Of a DNA stretch of 64,000 nucleotides, positions 1 to 9,727 are shown one piece after another; within the stretch, counting starts at the first letter, position 1, and every line of letters begins with the position of its first letter. The stretch comes from Arion vulgaris (lineage: Eukaryota; Mollusca; Gastropoda; Stylommatophora; Arionidae). Position numbers and translations under genes: made by a program. The stretch spans positions 15,377,317 to 15,441,316 of the forward strand of contig CM036755.1 in NCBI GenBank assembly GCA_020796225.1, written 5' to 3'. A model generated the notes under the pieces. The model was not told the DNA's origin. It worked only from the letters and a program-made list of their open reading frames with translations, and made no database searches.

Positions 1-110
1 CGACTGCAGAGGCAGGGCATCTGGACTATGAGAGAGAGAAATTCTGGAGGCCTGTTGGGGTGACAAAGTTCTGCTCAGGACAAGCTACTTGATGATGATA
101 ATGATCCAGA
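1..110 (+). mobile_element. R-delta LINE 3' end
   Basis: The sequence from the left edge to a GAT-rich stretch matches the 3' ends of the copies at 10655-11110 and 9728-10035. They share a stretch that reads TATGAGAGAGAGAAATT followed by a GATGAT tail. It holds only the last codons and tail of an RTE-like LINE cut by the window edge. Confidence 0.6.
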
Positions 111-111
111 T

Positions 112-480
112 AGATCTGTTTGTTCTCTTATCTGTCCATTATATACGGGGGATTCTTCTGTAACACTTATATTCGAAAGCACATATAAGTTTTCCCCCGA
201 CATGTTAAATGTCTATGCTTCGCACCCATACGTGGCCAATGGGAATATGCATGATCTTTTTATTCTGATATTTGTTTTCCTGCCTGTTCCGTTCCATGCT
301 GTTTTTAGTTATTTAATGTTTGTAAGGCCAAGTTTGTACTTCCTTTAATTTCCTTCCTCCCATTTCCATCTGTTGTTAGGAGTGAACCGATATATTTAAA
401 ACTGTTCACATTTTCTATTTTCTCTCCGCTTATAAAAATATTTGTTTTATCAGTTGTCATTATTTTTATATTTTGTTGTA
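112..480 (-). mobile_element. R-delta LINE fragment, C-terminal part of RT
   Basis: On the minus strand one reads SFKYIGSLLTTDG, the segment after the RT catalytic motifs in RTE-like LINEs, and further on YGCEA-TFN. The second part closely matches the + strand copy near 9740. Several stops break it. Confidence 0.55.
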
Positions 481-589
481 TTTCATAGTGCTGTTAGGGT
501 TATCTGGGTATCTTCTAGGAAGGTAGTCTGTCATTGTTAGGCTTCCAGGAAGTGACAATACTGGTCCATGACGGTAACTATTGTCAGTT

Positions 590-760
590 TCAATTTGAAA
601 TATCTTCTTTGCAGCCCGGACGACGGAATGTCCATAGGTGCTACAATCTCCTTTGCAATATCTCCAGCGTAACAGCGTGTCGCGACTAACCGTACCAGTT
701 CGAAGTTGATTGATAGGCCTACCCATACGCATGTGTGCATGACTTCTTGTAGGTTGAACA
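590..760 (-). mobile_element. I-beta LINE tail fragment
   Basis: The minus-strand translation contains INQLRTGTVSRDTLL, matching the region after RNase H in the copies at 10140-10376 and 26284-27405 (there LINQHRTGALGRWTLL). It is only a short 3' remnant. Confidence 0.5.
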
Positions 761-794
761 AGTCATCAGGGAAAGAATTAGAATGAGTCTGGAC

Positions 795-1012
795 TACACG
801 GAGAGCCGCAGTAGCGTAGTTGTTAGTGAACTCGCTTCTTAGACTAGTGGTCCAGGTTCAATTCCACAGTGGGTGTGGAGTATTTCTCAGACCGTAACGG
901 CTCTCAGGTCGACACAGCCTGACCACACACCCATCGTGTGCCGGCGGTCAATGAAAAATGCGGGCTTAACATCGCATTACCAAATATACCTCGAAGTTTA
1001 AAAAGAGTTTCT
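795..1012 (+). mobile_element. SINE-A copy
   Basis: This begins GAGAGCCGCAGTAGCGTAG, with an A-box-like part and a degenerate B box (GGTTCAATTCC). It ends with the family tail that contains GTCAATGAAAA. The same order is seen in minus-strand copies at 14036-14319 and 8085-8565. It looks like a Pol III SINE of tRNA origin, about 220-280 bp long. Confidence 0.65.
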
Positions 1013-1038
1013 GTACTGCTTTTTAAACTGGACTTCAC

Positions 1039-1327
1039 CGGGACACATCTTACATCTAACGTACCGGGACACATCTTACATCTAACGTACCGGGACACAT
1101 CTTACATCTAACGTACCGGGACACATCTTACATCTAACGTAACGGGACACATCTTACATCTAACGTACCGGGACACATCTTACATCTAACGTACCGGGAC
1201 ACATCTTACATCTAACGTACCGGGACACATCTTACATCTAACGTACCGGGACACATCTTACATCTAACGTACCGGGACACATCTTACATCTAACGTACCG
1301 GGACACATCTTACATCTAACGTAGTAC
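1039..1327. repeat. 26-bp minisatellite, about 11 copies
   Basis: The unit CCGGGACACATCTTACATCT plus AACGTA repeats head to tail with almost no variation. One unit starts ACGGG instead of CCGGG. It follows directly after the SINE-A copy. Open frames through it are by-products of the repeat. Confidence 0.95.
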
Positions 1328-1499
1328 TGGGCCGTCTCCACATGACACAAAGGAACGTAGCTGACTTCTAGCTAGTAAGTCACATAAGCTCTTATCTTAA
1401 TCGAAAGCCAAGAACGTAACGATTGGTAATTGTTGAGGATCGACATTCTTAATGGAGTAAGATAATGCATCCAGATGAGAAATAAGAAGAGTATAAGTC
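1328..1499. other. no feature seen
   Basis: Short spacer between the minisatellite and the next LINE, with no recognisable coding or repeat. Confidence 0.5.
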
Positions 1500-2810
1500 G
1501 TATGGAGGGGGATCACCCTATTATCAGTAATGACCAAGACTTTCTGCAAAATCATTCTTAATAGAATCAAAGGACCAGTGGACACAATCCTGAGAGAAGA
1601 ACAAGCTGGTTTTAGACCTGGGAGAAGCTGCTTAGACCAAATAATTACCCTACGACTAATTTTGGAGGAACATATTGAGAAGCAACAACCACTCGTACTA
1701 AATTTCATCGATTTTAAAAAAGCCTTTGTCTGCACATAATCTCTCTGTAGAATATTCTGAGATGCTATGGAATACCAGACAAAATAATAAACATTATAAA
1801 GAGCCTCTATGATGGTTCACAGTGTGCAGTTCGCACTGATGGTGGACACAGCGACTGGTTTATGGTTGAAACCGGAGTAAAGCAAGGCTGTATTCTATCT
1901 CCGCTATTGTTTGGAGTGGCCATTGACTGGGTGATGCGAAAATGTTGCAGGGGCGAAACTGGCATCGATTGGGTAGAAAATAGTCAACTAGAAGATTTGG
2001 ATTTTGCAGATGATATTGCATTGTTAAGTAGAAACAACCAAGATATGCAAAAAAAACCAGACAAATTGTCATCTATAGCATCAAAAGTTGGACTGCAGAT
2101 AAGCTATGAAAAACAAATATAATGAAGACACCTATGGCAAGTAATGCAGATATCACACTGGAATCTAAAATGATAAAAATAACAGAGCAGTTCAACCTAT
2201 TTGGGTAGTAATTTTGATTGTACGGGAAATGTTAAAAAGAAATTATGATACGAATTGGCAAAGCAACATCAGCTTTTAAAAGTCTAAATAAAATATGGAA
2301 CTTCAAGTTATATAGTATTAAAACTAAATTACGAATTTTCAATTCAAATGTTGTATCAATCCTAACATATGCCAGCGAGAGTTGGAAAATGACTAAAGAT
2401 ATAGAAAGCAAGTTGAATGCATTTGAAAATAGATGTCTGCGAAAAATAATGAATATAAAATGGAACGAATTCAGGAGAAGTGATGAAATCAGAGACATGT
2501 CTGGTCAACCACTAGTGACAACTGTTATAAAAAAGAGAAGATGAAGATATGTTGGACACATCTTGAGGAGAAATGATCAAAGAATATCACAGCAGGCATT
2601 GAAGTGGGATGCAAAGGGTTCAAGAAAGAGGTGACAACCTAAGGAGACCCTGAAACGAACTTTGCTGAGAGTGGCAAGAAATATCGGTCTCAGATCCATG
2701 AAGGAGATTGGGCAAGTTGTCCAGGATAAAGCGGTATGGAGAAATTACTTGCAGGCCCTATGTAACGTATAACGGTACGAGAGGAATTATTATTATATTA
2801 TTATTATTAT
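1500..2810 (+). mobile_element. R-beta LINE, RT to 3' end, broken
   Basis: This is a 5'-truncated RTE-like reverse transcriptase read in several frames. In order: RGITLLSVMTK, then EEQAGFRPGRSC (about 1595-1630), FIDFKKAF (about 1705-1730), GVKQGCILSPLL (about 1872-1908), the catalytic box FADDIALLS (about 2004-2030), a region with TYASESW, and the C-terminal part where YVGHILRRN is seen. Stops and frameshifts near 1737, 2122, 2200 and 2544 make it inactive. It ends with GTAACGTATAACGGTACGAG and an ATT repeat (2786-2810). The same 3' end occurs at 12555-12905 and, on the minus strand, at 53675-53825. Confidence 0.85.
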
Positions 2811-3149
2811 AAGTCGTATGACATTTTTATGTTACTGACTTCACTTCTGAAGCCTATATCGTTCTGGCATAAACGACGAAGGGGTGGAAGTTGATAGGCG
2901 TATTGTGATAGTAATGTCAAGAAAGTTGACACAAGTAGTGGAGATGTGAGAAGTAAAACGAATAGAAGGGTTGAAAACATTAATGAAATTATTGAAGCGT
3001 GATAAATCGGCTTCAGGCATATCAGTAATGCCAATACAATCATCAATGTATCTGTGATAGACAGACGGAAGGGGCCATCATATGTAGTCCATACTAGGTG
3101 TTCAAGATAACCCATGAATAGACAAGCATAACTGGGTCCCATTTTAGTA
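2807..3149 (-). mobile_element. Penelope-like element, inverted RT fragment
   Basis: The minus-strand reading contains GPSYACLFMGYLEHLVW, PLE RT motif B, then a frameshifted region matching the YIDD box and the VNFLDI region of the larger copy at 19870-22440. It joins head to head at about 3149 with the + strand PLE. The segment ACTTTCTTGACATTACTATC is present in both arms. Confidence 0.75.
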
Positions 3150-4450
3150 ACTTTCTTGACATTACTATCACTATATGCCTATCCACTATCACTACATCAG
3201 TATATTACAAGCCTACTAATGCACATAGTTTTCTCCTTTATACTTCTTCCCATCCCCGGGCTTGTCGTGACTCTTTGCCATTCTCGCAGCTCTTGCGCCT
3301 TCGTCGCCTTTGTAGCAAGGACGATGATTTCCTTGAGAAAGCTCGCGAGATGCTTGATTTCTTTCGCAGGCGCCTATACCCGGAGAGGATGCTTGTCTCG
3401 GCTATGCATCGAGTTCAGAAAATCACTCGCCAGTAGGCCCTCACTAGCCAGCATAGGACTACTAACTCTGACAGAGTGAAACTTATTTTAACTTTCCACC
3501 CCCAAGTTCACTGGTGAAAAATGTTTTATTCCGTCATCTGTCTATCCTTAAGTCAGATCCAGAGACCAGTTCTGTCTTCCCCAACTATCCTTTGGTGGCT
3601 TACAGACGGGACAGAAGTCTTAAGGATATGTTGGTACACAGTCGCCTTAAGTCCAATATCCAGACTCATTTTGGCACTGTCCAGTATGGCCGTCGGCGTT
3701 GCAACACGGATGCTTATGTGATACAGACGCGTACTGTATCTTTTCCTTTAGCCACGTTTCTTATTGACGATGGTTTCACATGCGAGTCCCGTAATCTTAT
3801 ATATGCCATTATCTGTAAGCGGTGTAACAAGGCTTATATCGGCGAGACAGACAAGAGGCTCAGTGACCGATTCGCCCAACACTTGCGCGACATACGCCAA
3901 TGCTCTGTGACCCCTGTAGCCACTCATTTCAATGATACTGGCCATTTAGAAGCTCACGATGTCCAGGTCACAGCCATCCGTTCATGTTCCTCGGATGATC
4001 GCAGTCGAGAGAATCGGTTGATTTCTTTGTATGGTACCTTGCGACCACGTGGGCTCAACGTATTACATTCCTATGCTTCTTGGTAATTTCTCTTCCCATG
4101 TCTTGTAATCTATATGGGTATATGGTGCATGTATTCAAGTTATATATTTACTAGATTTTTCATTGCTTCTCTTCCGTTCCATTTCTAGTTTTTATGTGTG
4201 TTTTTTGTGTTACATTTATTTCGTTATTCGTTTTTATTCCCAGATTTTCATTAGAAACGTTTGTATTTGGTCGTCCATTTGGTTTTTAAAATTTGTCACT
4301 CCTGTTGTTTGTTTGCTGATAAAGGCCTTGTTGGTCGAAACGTTGCTGTATTTTGTCATTGTTTTTGTAATTTGTAAAACTACAGTACTTTCTGATTATG
4401 TGTTTCGCCAATCAAATAGTTTTACTGCAGTCTCATCTATTTTGTGAATA
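3150..4450 (+). mobile_element. Penelope-like element, RT end plus GIY-YIG and 3' region
   Basis: The reading starts in the late RT domain (frameshifted, YYKPTNAHSFLLYTSS), passes LRRLCSKDDDF, and continues into an open segment at 3514-4086. That segment holds the linker cysteines (CESRN, CKRC) and the GIY-YIG endonuclease core AYIGETDKRLSDRFAQHL, with HFNDTGH further on. PLEs use this endonuclease instead of the APE or integrase of other retroelements. The 3' region to 4450 matches the other copies, including a hammerhead-like motif. Frameshifts around 3490-3520, a lost codon block near 4005 and an early stop make it inactive. Confidence 0.9.
4305..4370 (+). ncRNA. hammerhead-like motif in PLE 3' region
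   Basis: The sequence CTGATAA, a GGCC/GGTC stem II, GAAA, a 3-bp stem III (ACG with TGT) and a GTA cleavage-type triplet occur in the order of a type I hammerhead ribozyme. PLEs are known to carry such ribozymes. The core base after CTGAT is A rather than G, so activity is doubtful. Confidence 0.4.
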
Positions 4451-4559
4451 TTTCCACTTACATTTGATAGCTTGATGGAAATCTCGTATAGATTATAAGA
4501 CTATTTAAAAGTCGTACTCAGACTCATTTGTACACCAACGTCAATATACAAGCAATATA

Positions 4560-4650
4560 GATCGGGCAGTTATCATCATCATCAGGTGCCGTGTCTGTTG
4601 GCGTAGGCGATCATGAATCTTTGTTCCTGGTATATGCTATCATCTCAGAT
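4560..4650 (-). mobile_element. R-delta LINE 3' end
   Basis: The minus strand reads MIAYANRHGT, stop, then a GATGATGATGA tail. This matches the end of the copy at 33775-34200 (MIAYASQHGT, stop, GATGATGA). Confidence 0.6.
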
Positions 4651-5053
4651 GTTGGCGCTGGGTCAAAGGCGCATTTGGTCTGCGCCAGGATTAGTGGACC
4701 GGCACTAATCAGGACCCTGTGCCTCACCTCCACGGGGGTGACCCTGGAAACAAATTTGGTTCCGGTGTGGCTAAGAAGGCACAGGGATCGAAGGAGAGCT
4801 ACAGGTAGTGGTAGTAGTGCAAACACGGAAAAGCAATGCAGACCCAAATCTACGAACAAAATGCACGCATCTACTGGCCGAAGTCCGATAACACTTGTCC
4901 AAGTTGCCAAAAGTAAGAAACATCAGTGTATGAGTCGTCAGTGAACGAATACAAACTCCCCCCGGAGTAAATGACCGCAACAAAATTATAAGGATGAGAG
5001 GTGCATCCAGCGAAGAGACGTAGACCCACGTGGGGCGAAACTCGGAGCCCGTA

Positions 5054-5092
<39 letters not shown>

Positions 5093-6126
5093 CTCTCGTC
5101 CTCCTAGAACCCGATATGCTGGACCCCGGGTTGAGTTGCACGTGGGTCCACATATGGCGAAACTCGGGGCTCTGAGGAGAGGGCCCGAATTTAGCTCTGT
5201 GTCCGAATAAGCCAGAGGCATTGTGAAGGTGTGCACGGTGAGAAAAAGCAGAAACGTAAGAAACAGCAGTGGTCAGCGAAGGAAACCCAACTCCCCTGGA
5301 GTAAAGGGTCGCAAGCAAACTGCCAGCTGTGGTGTAAAAATAAGTAAGAACGGTGCGTAGCGAGCTGAAAGTCTCGGCTGAATCGAAAGACAGGGCAGAC
5401 ACGCTATGTGCTCTTGATGGGCGACGGAAAGGCGTGGAAAACATAAGGGTAAGCGGGCCACCCAGATGTGCACGTGAACACTGGAAAGCACAGCAGTGGC
5501 TTGAACCCAGTACCAAAACAAAGGTCTAGAAAAGTGTTTCTGGAACACACTTTAGCGCATCGTGACGCTACATGGGAAGATTACGGTAAACTCCGCACAT
5601 GAGGCCAAGCGCAGAGAAAACTATTGGGTAAAGTTGGCCGAGCACAAATTCAAAAGTTGCCTTTTAGTGCCTAACGAAATTGCAAATTGCCAAGTGCCGA
5701 CACTCGCCCGAAACGGCAGAGAATACTCCTATTCAGGATAAACTCACCGTGGATAGAAAAATAAAGTCGATAATGCAAAGGCTTGACCCAAACATTGACT
5801 AAGGGCAATACTTTTCGGACGCCGATCATTCTACACAGAGTGAGATGACGTCCTAACACCATGGCCCAAATCAGAGATGATCGAAAAGGCGTAGATCCGG
5901 GCCCAAATATTTACGGCAGAATGGATCGTACCCTAGGGCGAGCTACCCTAGTAAATAAACAGCTGGTTGAAATGGAGCACGCCGCCGAAGGATAAGCACC
6001 TGAGCTCTAATTGGTACTGAAGACTGTGAACGTACACCCGTTCTTGGTGTTTGGCTGTTTATATTTCACATTAGAATGATAAAAACAGCCGTAAAGAACG
6101 TTCGAGAGAAGAAGAAAAGAAGAAGA
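4650..6126 (+). repeat. X repeat, copy 1 (1.45 kb, non-coding)
   Basis: From GTCAAAGGCGCAT to a GAAGAAGAAAAG tail, this matches 55905-57352 along its whole length with many small differences. No protein family is recognisable in any frame and the open frames differ between copies. The last 230 bases (CCCTAGTAAATAAA..., then ATGATAAAAACAGCCG) resemble the 3' part of SINE-B. It may be a long SINE or a non-autonomous LINE. Confidence 0.7.
5056..5092. repeat. (CT)n microsatellite
   Basis: About 17 CT units in a row inside X copy 1; absent at the matching place in copy 2. Confidence 0.95.
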
Positions 6127-6129
6127 TGT

Positions 6130-6560
6130 TGGCGCTCTTCAGTGTCAGGCTGTCTAACATTTTCTCTCTCTGTTTTCTTCTGTATCGTCTCCGCTCGATT
6201 TAACTAGTTGTTACAATGTGTTCTAAACCTTCCCTTCTCATTGCATATCCGAAAATGATAACTGCCTCCTATTTATATTGACAATAAGTTTTCTCTGCGT
6301 CTTGACCTCATTCAACATCTCCACATTCGTCATTCTAACAGTCCATTTGATTCTCCTCATTCTTATGTAAAGCCACATTTCTGTGGCTTCCAGAAATTGT
6401 TCTGTTTGTTTACCGCCCATGACTTGCACCCGTATGTCAGTACTGACTCTATGTAGCACTGAATAACTCTCATTTTAACCTCAGTTGACAGTAACCTGTT
6501 GTATTTAATGCTTCTAATTTTCTGGACAGTTATATTTATATCTATACATATTCCGTATAT
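6130..6560 (-). mobile_element. R-delta LINE C-terminal fragment
   Basis: The minus-strand frame reads EATEMWLYIRMRRIKW and TNVEMLNEV. This is the conserved block after RT in BovB-like RTE elements, where a tryptophan-rich EMW.YRR.++I.W motif is usual. Both ends are degraded. Confidence 0.7.
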
Positions 6561-7359
6561 TTATCAATTTCATTTATTAAAGAAGAAGAAGAATATTACT
6601 TTTATTTATTAGCTGTTCATGTCCATAGAGCTATCAACTACATATTCATAACTGAATACTGATTATGATAAACTACATAAAACATGTTATGTTGTTTTGT
6701 GTTATCATTCTGTAGTGTAAATGGTAAAAGCACGCTCAATAATATGTTCTTTATTTGATTATATTATCAGTTGAATCAAACTTACTGACAAGATAGTCCA
6801 TAGGTTACTGTCTGGCGAAAGGATTTCTGTTCTCGAAGTTGTCTCACAGAGGAGAGATAACAGAAATGTTAACGCGTTTTTAGCAGTGAATGGGGAAAAC
6901 GTCTATCACGTCCTCAGCTAAAGGGTTAAACAACTCATAGTTCCTTCATACTGACCTCGTCTTGTTGGCCCCATTTGGACGTGTATCTATCTGTCTGGTG
7001 GCTCCATGCGTGTCGATCTACCAATCTGTCTGTCTCTAATTAATATGTCCCCATTGTATCATCCGTTCCCTTCCCATTTTATTGTTTCATTGTTCTTCTG
7101 CTCTTGTATCGTATTTCTCTCTATTCGTCTACCTTTATGTAGCTACCTACAGCTCAGTCTTTCTCTCTGTCTATTCTTATTTCTGCATCCAGCTTTATCA
7201 TTTCTGCATGTCGTTGATCACTCTAAACTCCCTGCATTGTCTAACACTCTTGGCGACATTGTAACTGGTAATCGATAAGAGCAGGCAGGAAAACCGCTGC
7301 TCTGGCAAAAGTCATTAATATGAGTTTTAAAAAAGTAAAATTCATGCACATTTTCACTC
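6561..7359. other. no gene seen
   Basis: This is AT-rich sequence with a short GAAGAAGAAGAAT run near 6580 and a pyrimidine-rich stretch at 7010-7200 that gives open frames by composition only. No domain, splice-site pair or repeat copy is recognisable. Confidence 0.5.
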
Positions 7360-7700
7360 CATTAATAATAAATTACATCGATGACCCTCGCTAGTGCTAC
7401 AGAGTTTGCGTATTCATCATCATTGGCCTCTTTGTCCCAGGAGACAATATATTTTGCGTCACGTAGTTTGTTCTTTGCTGACTCACAACGTATGTTGTAG
7501 CTGTAATGGCATATTCTGTAATGGTACTCTTTGCCACCGTTGCTGCAGGTAAAACTGGAGACTGAAGCTGATGCATAGGATAGTCTCTCTGCTCTCGCTT
7601 TTGCCTCCATATGTGGTGGTATTTCTTTCCTTTTTGAGCCATCCCTCAGTGCCGCTTGCCTTGCTTGCCTGTCTTTGGCCAACCACTCACAATTTTCTTT
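7360..7700 (-). mobile_element. LINE C-terminal tail with zinc-knuckle remnant
   Basis: The minus strand reads AKDRQARQAALRDG, a lysine/arginine-rich linker, and CSNGGKEYHYRICHYS. This corresponds to a Cys/His finger found at the C-terminus of some non-LTR reverse transcriptases (usual form CxxCGKxCxSRIGLxSHxRRC). One finger cysteine and the first histidine are changed. The end is frameshifted. Confidence 0.6.
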
Positions 7701-8084
7701 TCCTATGCTGCATCACCTTGCACACTTTTTATCTGTGCACGACAGCCACCAGAGTGCCAACACCATCGTCCACCATTCGAATTTGTAATTTTCGTCGATG
7801 GCAACAGCCGTCACACCAAAACGAAGTCCACGCAAGCATTTCTGTATAAGGCAACCGCCAGATTGCCGGAGACTAACTGTCCGTTATTTCCGGATTATGC
7901 AATTCACAACACAACCACCGTGGGCACAAACAAAAGGCATTCCGAATGAAATTCACAGCTCACAGTGTCGAAGCAAGCCCTGGATGATAATCAGTACAAA
8001 GGACATATGTATGTGGTGATCCATAATCGTATAGGTCACGAAACAAAGCCCATGATGATGATGAATGTGATGATAATGATTTGT
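7701..8084. other. no gene seen
   Basis: Overlapping open frames on the + strand here show no known domain. A GATGATGAT run at about 8053-8062 suggests another LINE tail, but the body is not recognisable. Confidence 0.4.
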
Positions 8085-8565
8085 TAAAAATTAAACCCTT
8101 TTTATACAACGAGATATATTAGGTAATACGTGTTAGGCTCGTATTTTCATTGACTGTCGGCACACGATGGGTGATGTGGTCAACGGCACACGATGGGTGA
8201 TGTGGTCAACGGCACACAAGGGGTGATGTGGTCAACGGCACACAAGGGGTGATGTGGTCAACGGCACACGATGGGTGATGTGGTCAACGGTACACAAGGG
8301 GTGATGTGGTCAACGGCACACGATGGGTGATGTGGTCAACGGCACACAATGGGTGATGTGGTCAACGGCACACGATGAGTGATGTGGTCAGCAACACACC
8401 GGTCGCCTTTACTTCCCAGTGCTTTTCCTGGCACACAATTGAGGTTGGGTCGACATGAGAGCTGTTACAGTCAACAACAAAAAGTTTACGTCTACTGTGG
8501 AATTGAACCCGGATCACTAGAATAAGAAGAGAGTTCACTAATAACTACGCTACTTCGATTCTCCC
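8085..8565 (-). mobile_element. SINE-A copy expanded by an internal minisatellite
   Basis: Both ends of SINE-A are present on the minus strand. The 5' head lies near 8480-8565 (degenerate B box read as ttgaacccgg on +). The tail, GTATTTTCATTGACTGTCGG on +, is near 8139-8160. Between them a 26-bp segment of the SINE is repeated about nine times, nearly doubling the element. Confidence 0.75.
8158..8393. repeat. 26-bp minisatellite, about 9 copies, inside SINE-A
   Basis: The unit CGGCACACGATGGGTGATGT plus GGTCAA is repeated head to tail with a few variants (ACAAGG for ACGATG; one CGGTAC). A single copy of the same segment is present in the SINE-A at 14036-14319, so the array arose within the SINE. 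Confidence 0.95.
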
Positions 8566-8570
8566 AGTGA

Positions 8571-8600
8571 TGATGATGATGATGAAGATGATGATGATGT
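8571..8600. repeat. (GAT)n microsatellite
   Basis: GATGATGATGATGATGAAGAT run at the 5' side of the SINE-A copy, probably the tail of an older LINE into which the SINE inserted. Confidence 0.85.
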
Positions 8601-9039
8601 ATATTTATTTATTTACTTCTTTGGAAGCATGAGAATGTGATTTGTTGAGTCCAGCAGCAAAGTACTATATAAAGATGAAAAACGATTTGTACGGGCAAAA
8701 AGACTGGTCAATTTTGGAAATGGGTGTACCCTTCCTCTTCGATCCCTACTTTCGTCGCATGGCTACAGTGATGCAGCCTGTTACTAGGGTCACTGCTTAA
8801 AGGTAGCGTAGGATCTTGAACAGCTTTTTTTTACTGATCTTTTATCTCATTAACTGAGTGCTCATGTTTTCATATTTCGTATTTATTAAGAGAAAATGTA
8901 TGTTCACCTGAGCATGCCTGCTGACTAATAACCATACTTGTGCGAATGAATGTGTTTTCATGAATTATATTTGCTGTGATATTTCTGTGTCTTGAGAACG
9001 TTTATACTGCATATTTCTATAACTACAATTTCCTTCTCA
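8601..9039. other. no gene seen
   Basis: No recognisable repeat copy or coding segment; this lies upstream of the MARVEL gene and could hold its promoter or a 5' UTR exon, but nothing specific is visible. Confidence 0.4.
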
Positions 9040-9345
9040 ATTAGTAGCATGCCCCTTGCAGAACGTCGTTGCTATCATCCCAGCTCCACTGAAAAACTCT
9101 CTATCTCTAACATGTTCTCCCACCTCATCCAGCGTCATGTTCAATGTCTCTTTGATGTTCTGTTGCCACCTTCGTCTTTGTCACACCCTGTCTCGTACTC
9201 TAGGAACCATGCTTTGTCACACCCTGTCTCGTACTCTAGGAACCATGCTTTGTCACACCCTGTCTCGTACTCTAGGAACCATGCTTTCTATTACCGTTAT
9301 CTCCAAACCACTGTGACGTTAAACGTGGCCAAAATATTTCATCTT
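9040..9345 (-). mobile_element. R-delta LINE C-terminus with 36-bp internal array
   Basis: On the minus strand a degraded frame passes KYFGHV, then GMVPRVRDR repeated three times, and then RRRWQQNIKETLNMTLDEV. This fits the end of an RTE-like ORF, where a single basic GRxRRRW block is expected. Confidence 0.6.
9177..9286. repeat. 36-bp tandem repeat, 3 copies, inside LINE
   Basis: Three exact or near-exact copies of a unit starting TTTGTCACACCCTGTCTCG. The 36-bp length keeps the LINE frame (12 codons), although each unit carries a TGA in that frame. Confidence 0.95.
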
Positions 9346-9505
9346 TCGGGTATGATGTTATTTATGAGCCAATGCTGCTGGAATATTCCCTTTAATACTC
9401 CTCTCCTACCTTTTCAATATTTTATTACTATTCGGTTATTATCTTGAATGTAAGAAATAGTTTTCTTAGTAAATGTAGGAATATCGTCTTCCTAGTAAAT
9501 GTATG

Positions 9506-9527
9506 TTGCATATCTTTCTCTTAACAG
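9506..9527 (+). promoter_or_regulatory. probable 3' splice site before the start codon
   Basis: The pyrimidine-rich TATCTTTCTCTTAACAG precedes the ATG at 9549 by 21 bases. It looks like an acceptor, so the 5' UTR is probably split and the promoter lies further upstream. Confidence 0.5.
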
Positions 9528-9548
9528 AGAAGTATATAACCTGAGAAG

Positions 9549-9698
9549 ATGACTGACGCTCCAACCAGTACAACAACAACAACAACGACAACAACAACTT
9601 CAAGCACAGAGAACACGTCTATTATATATGTCTGGAAGTTTCCTGTCGACAAATCGTTTGTGTTATCTGTCAACAGTATACTTCAGATATCAGCCGCT
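9549..9698 (+). CDS. MARVEL-domain protein, coding exon 1
   Basis: Codes for residues 1-50 of a 197-aa four-pass membrane protein. The reading starts MTDAPTSTTT, runs through a threonine stretch made by ACA/ACG codons, and ends SVNSILQISAA in the first half of the first membrane helix. The exon is 150 nt and closes in phase 0 at a strong donor (GTGAGT, 9699). The next exon begins in phase 0 with FLSLIACICVA, completing the helix. MARVEL proteins of the CMTM/plasmolipin type sit in vesicle and junction membranes and help sort or cluster other membrane proteins; that role here is inferred from family. The cytoplasmic poly-threonine run is unusual. No gene symbol is assigned because the subfamily cannot be fixed. 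Confidence 0.8.
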
Positions 9699-9727
9699 GT
9701 GAGTCAATCAATATTATTGATTTGTAT

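Noticed and set aside
1039..1327. Possible CRISPR-like or coding repeat
   Set aside because: No spacers; uniform 26-bp tandem units.
4591..5516. Several open frames of 99-176 codons in X copy 1
   Set aside because: The same region of X copy 2 does not keep these frames, and one contains a CT microsatellite.
7006..7278. Open frame of 90 codons with hydrophobic stretch
   Set aside because: Pyrimidine-rich composition explains leucine and serine content; no splice sites or homologous copy.
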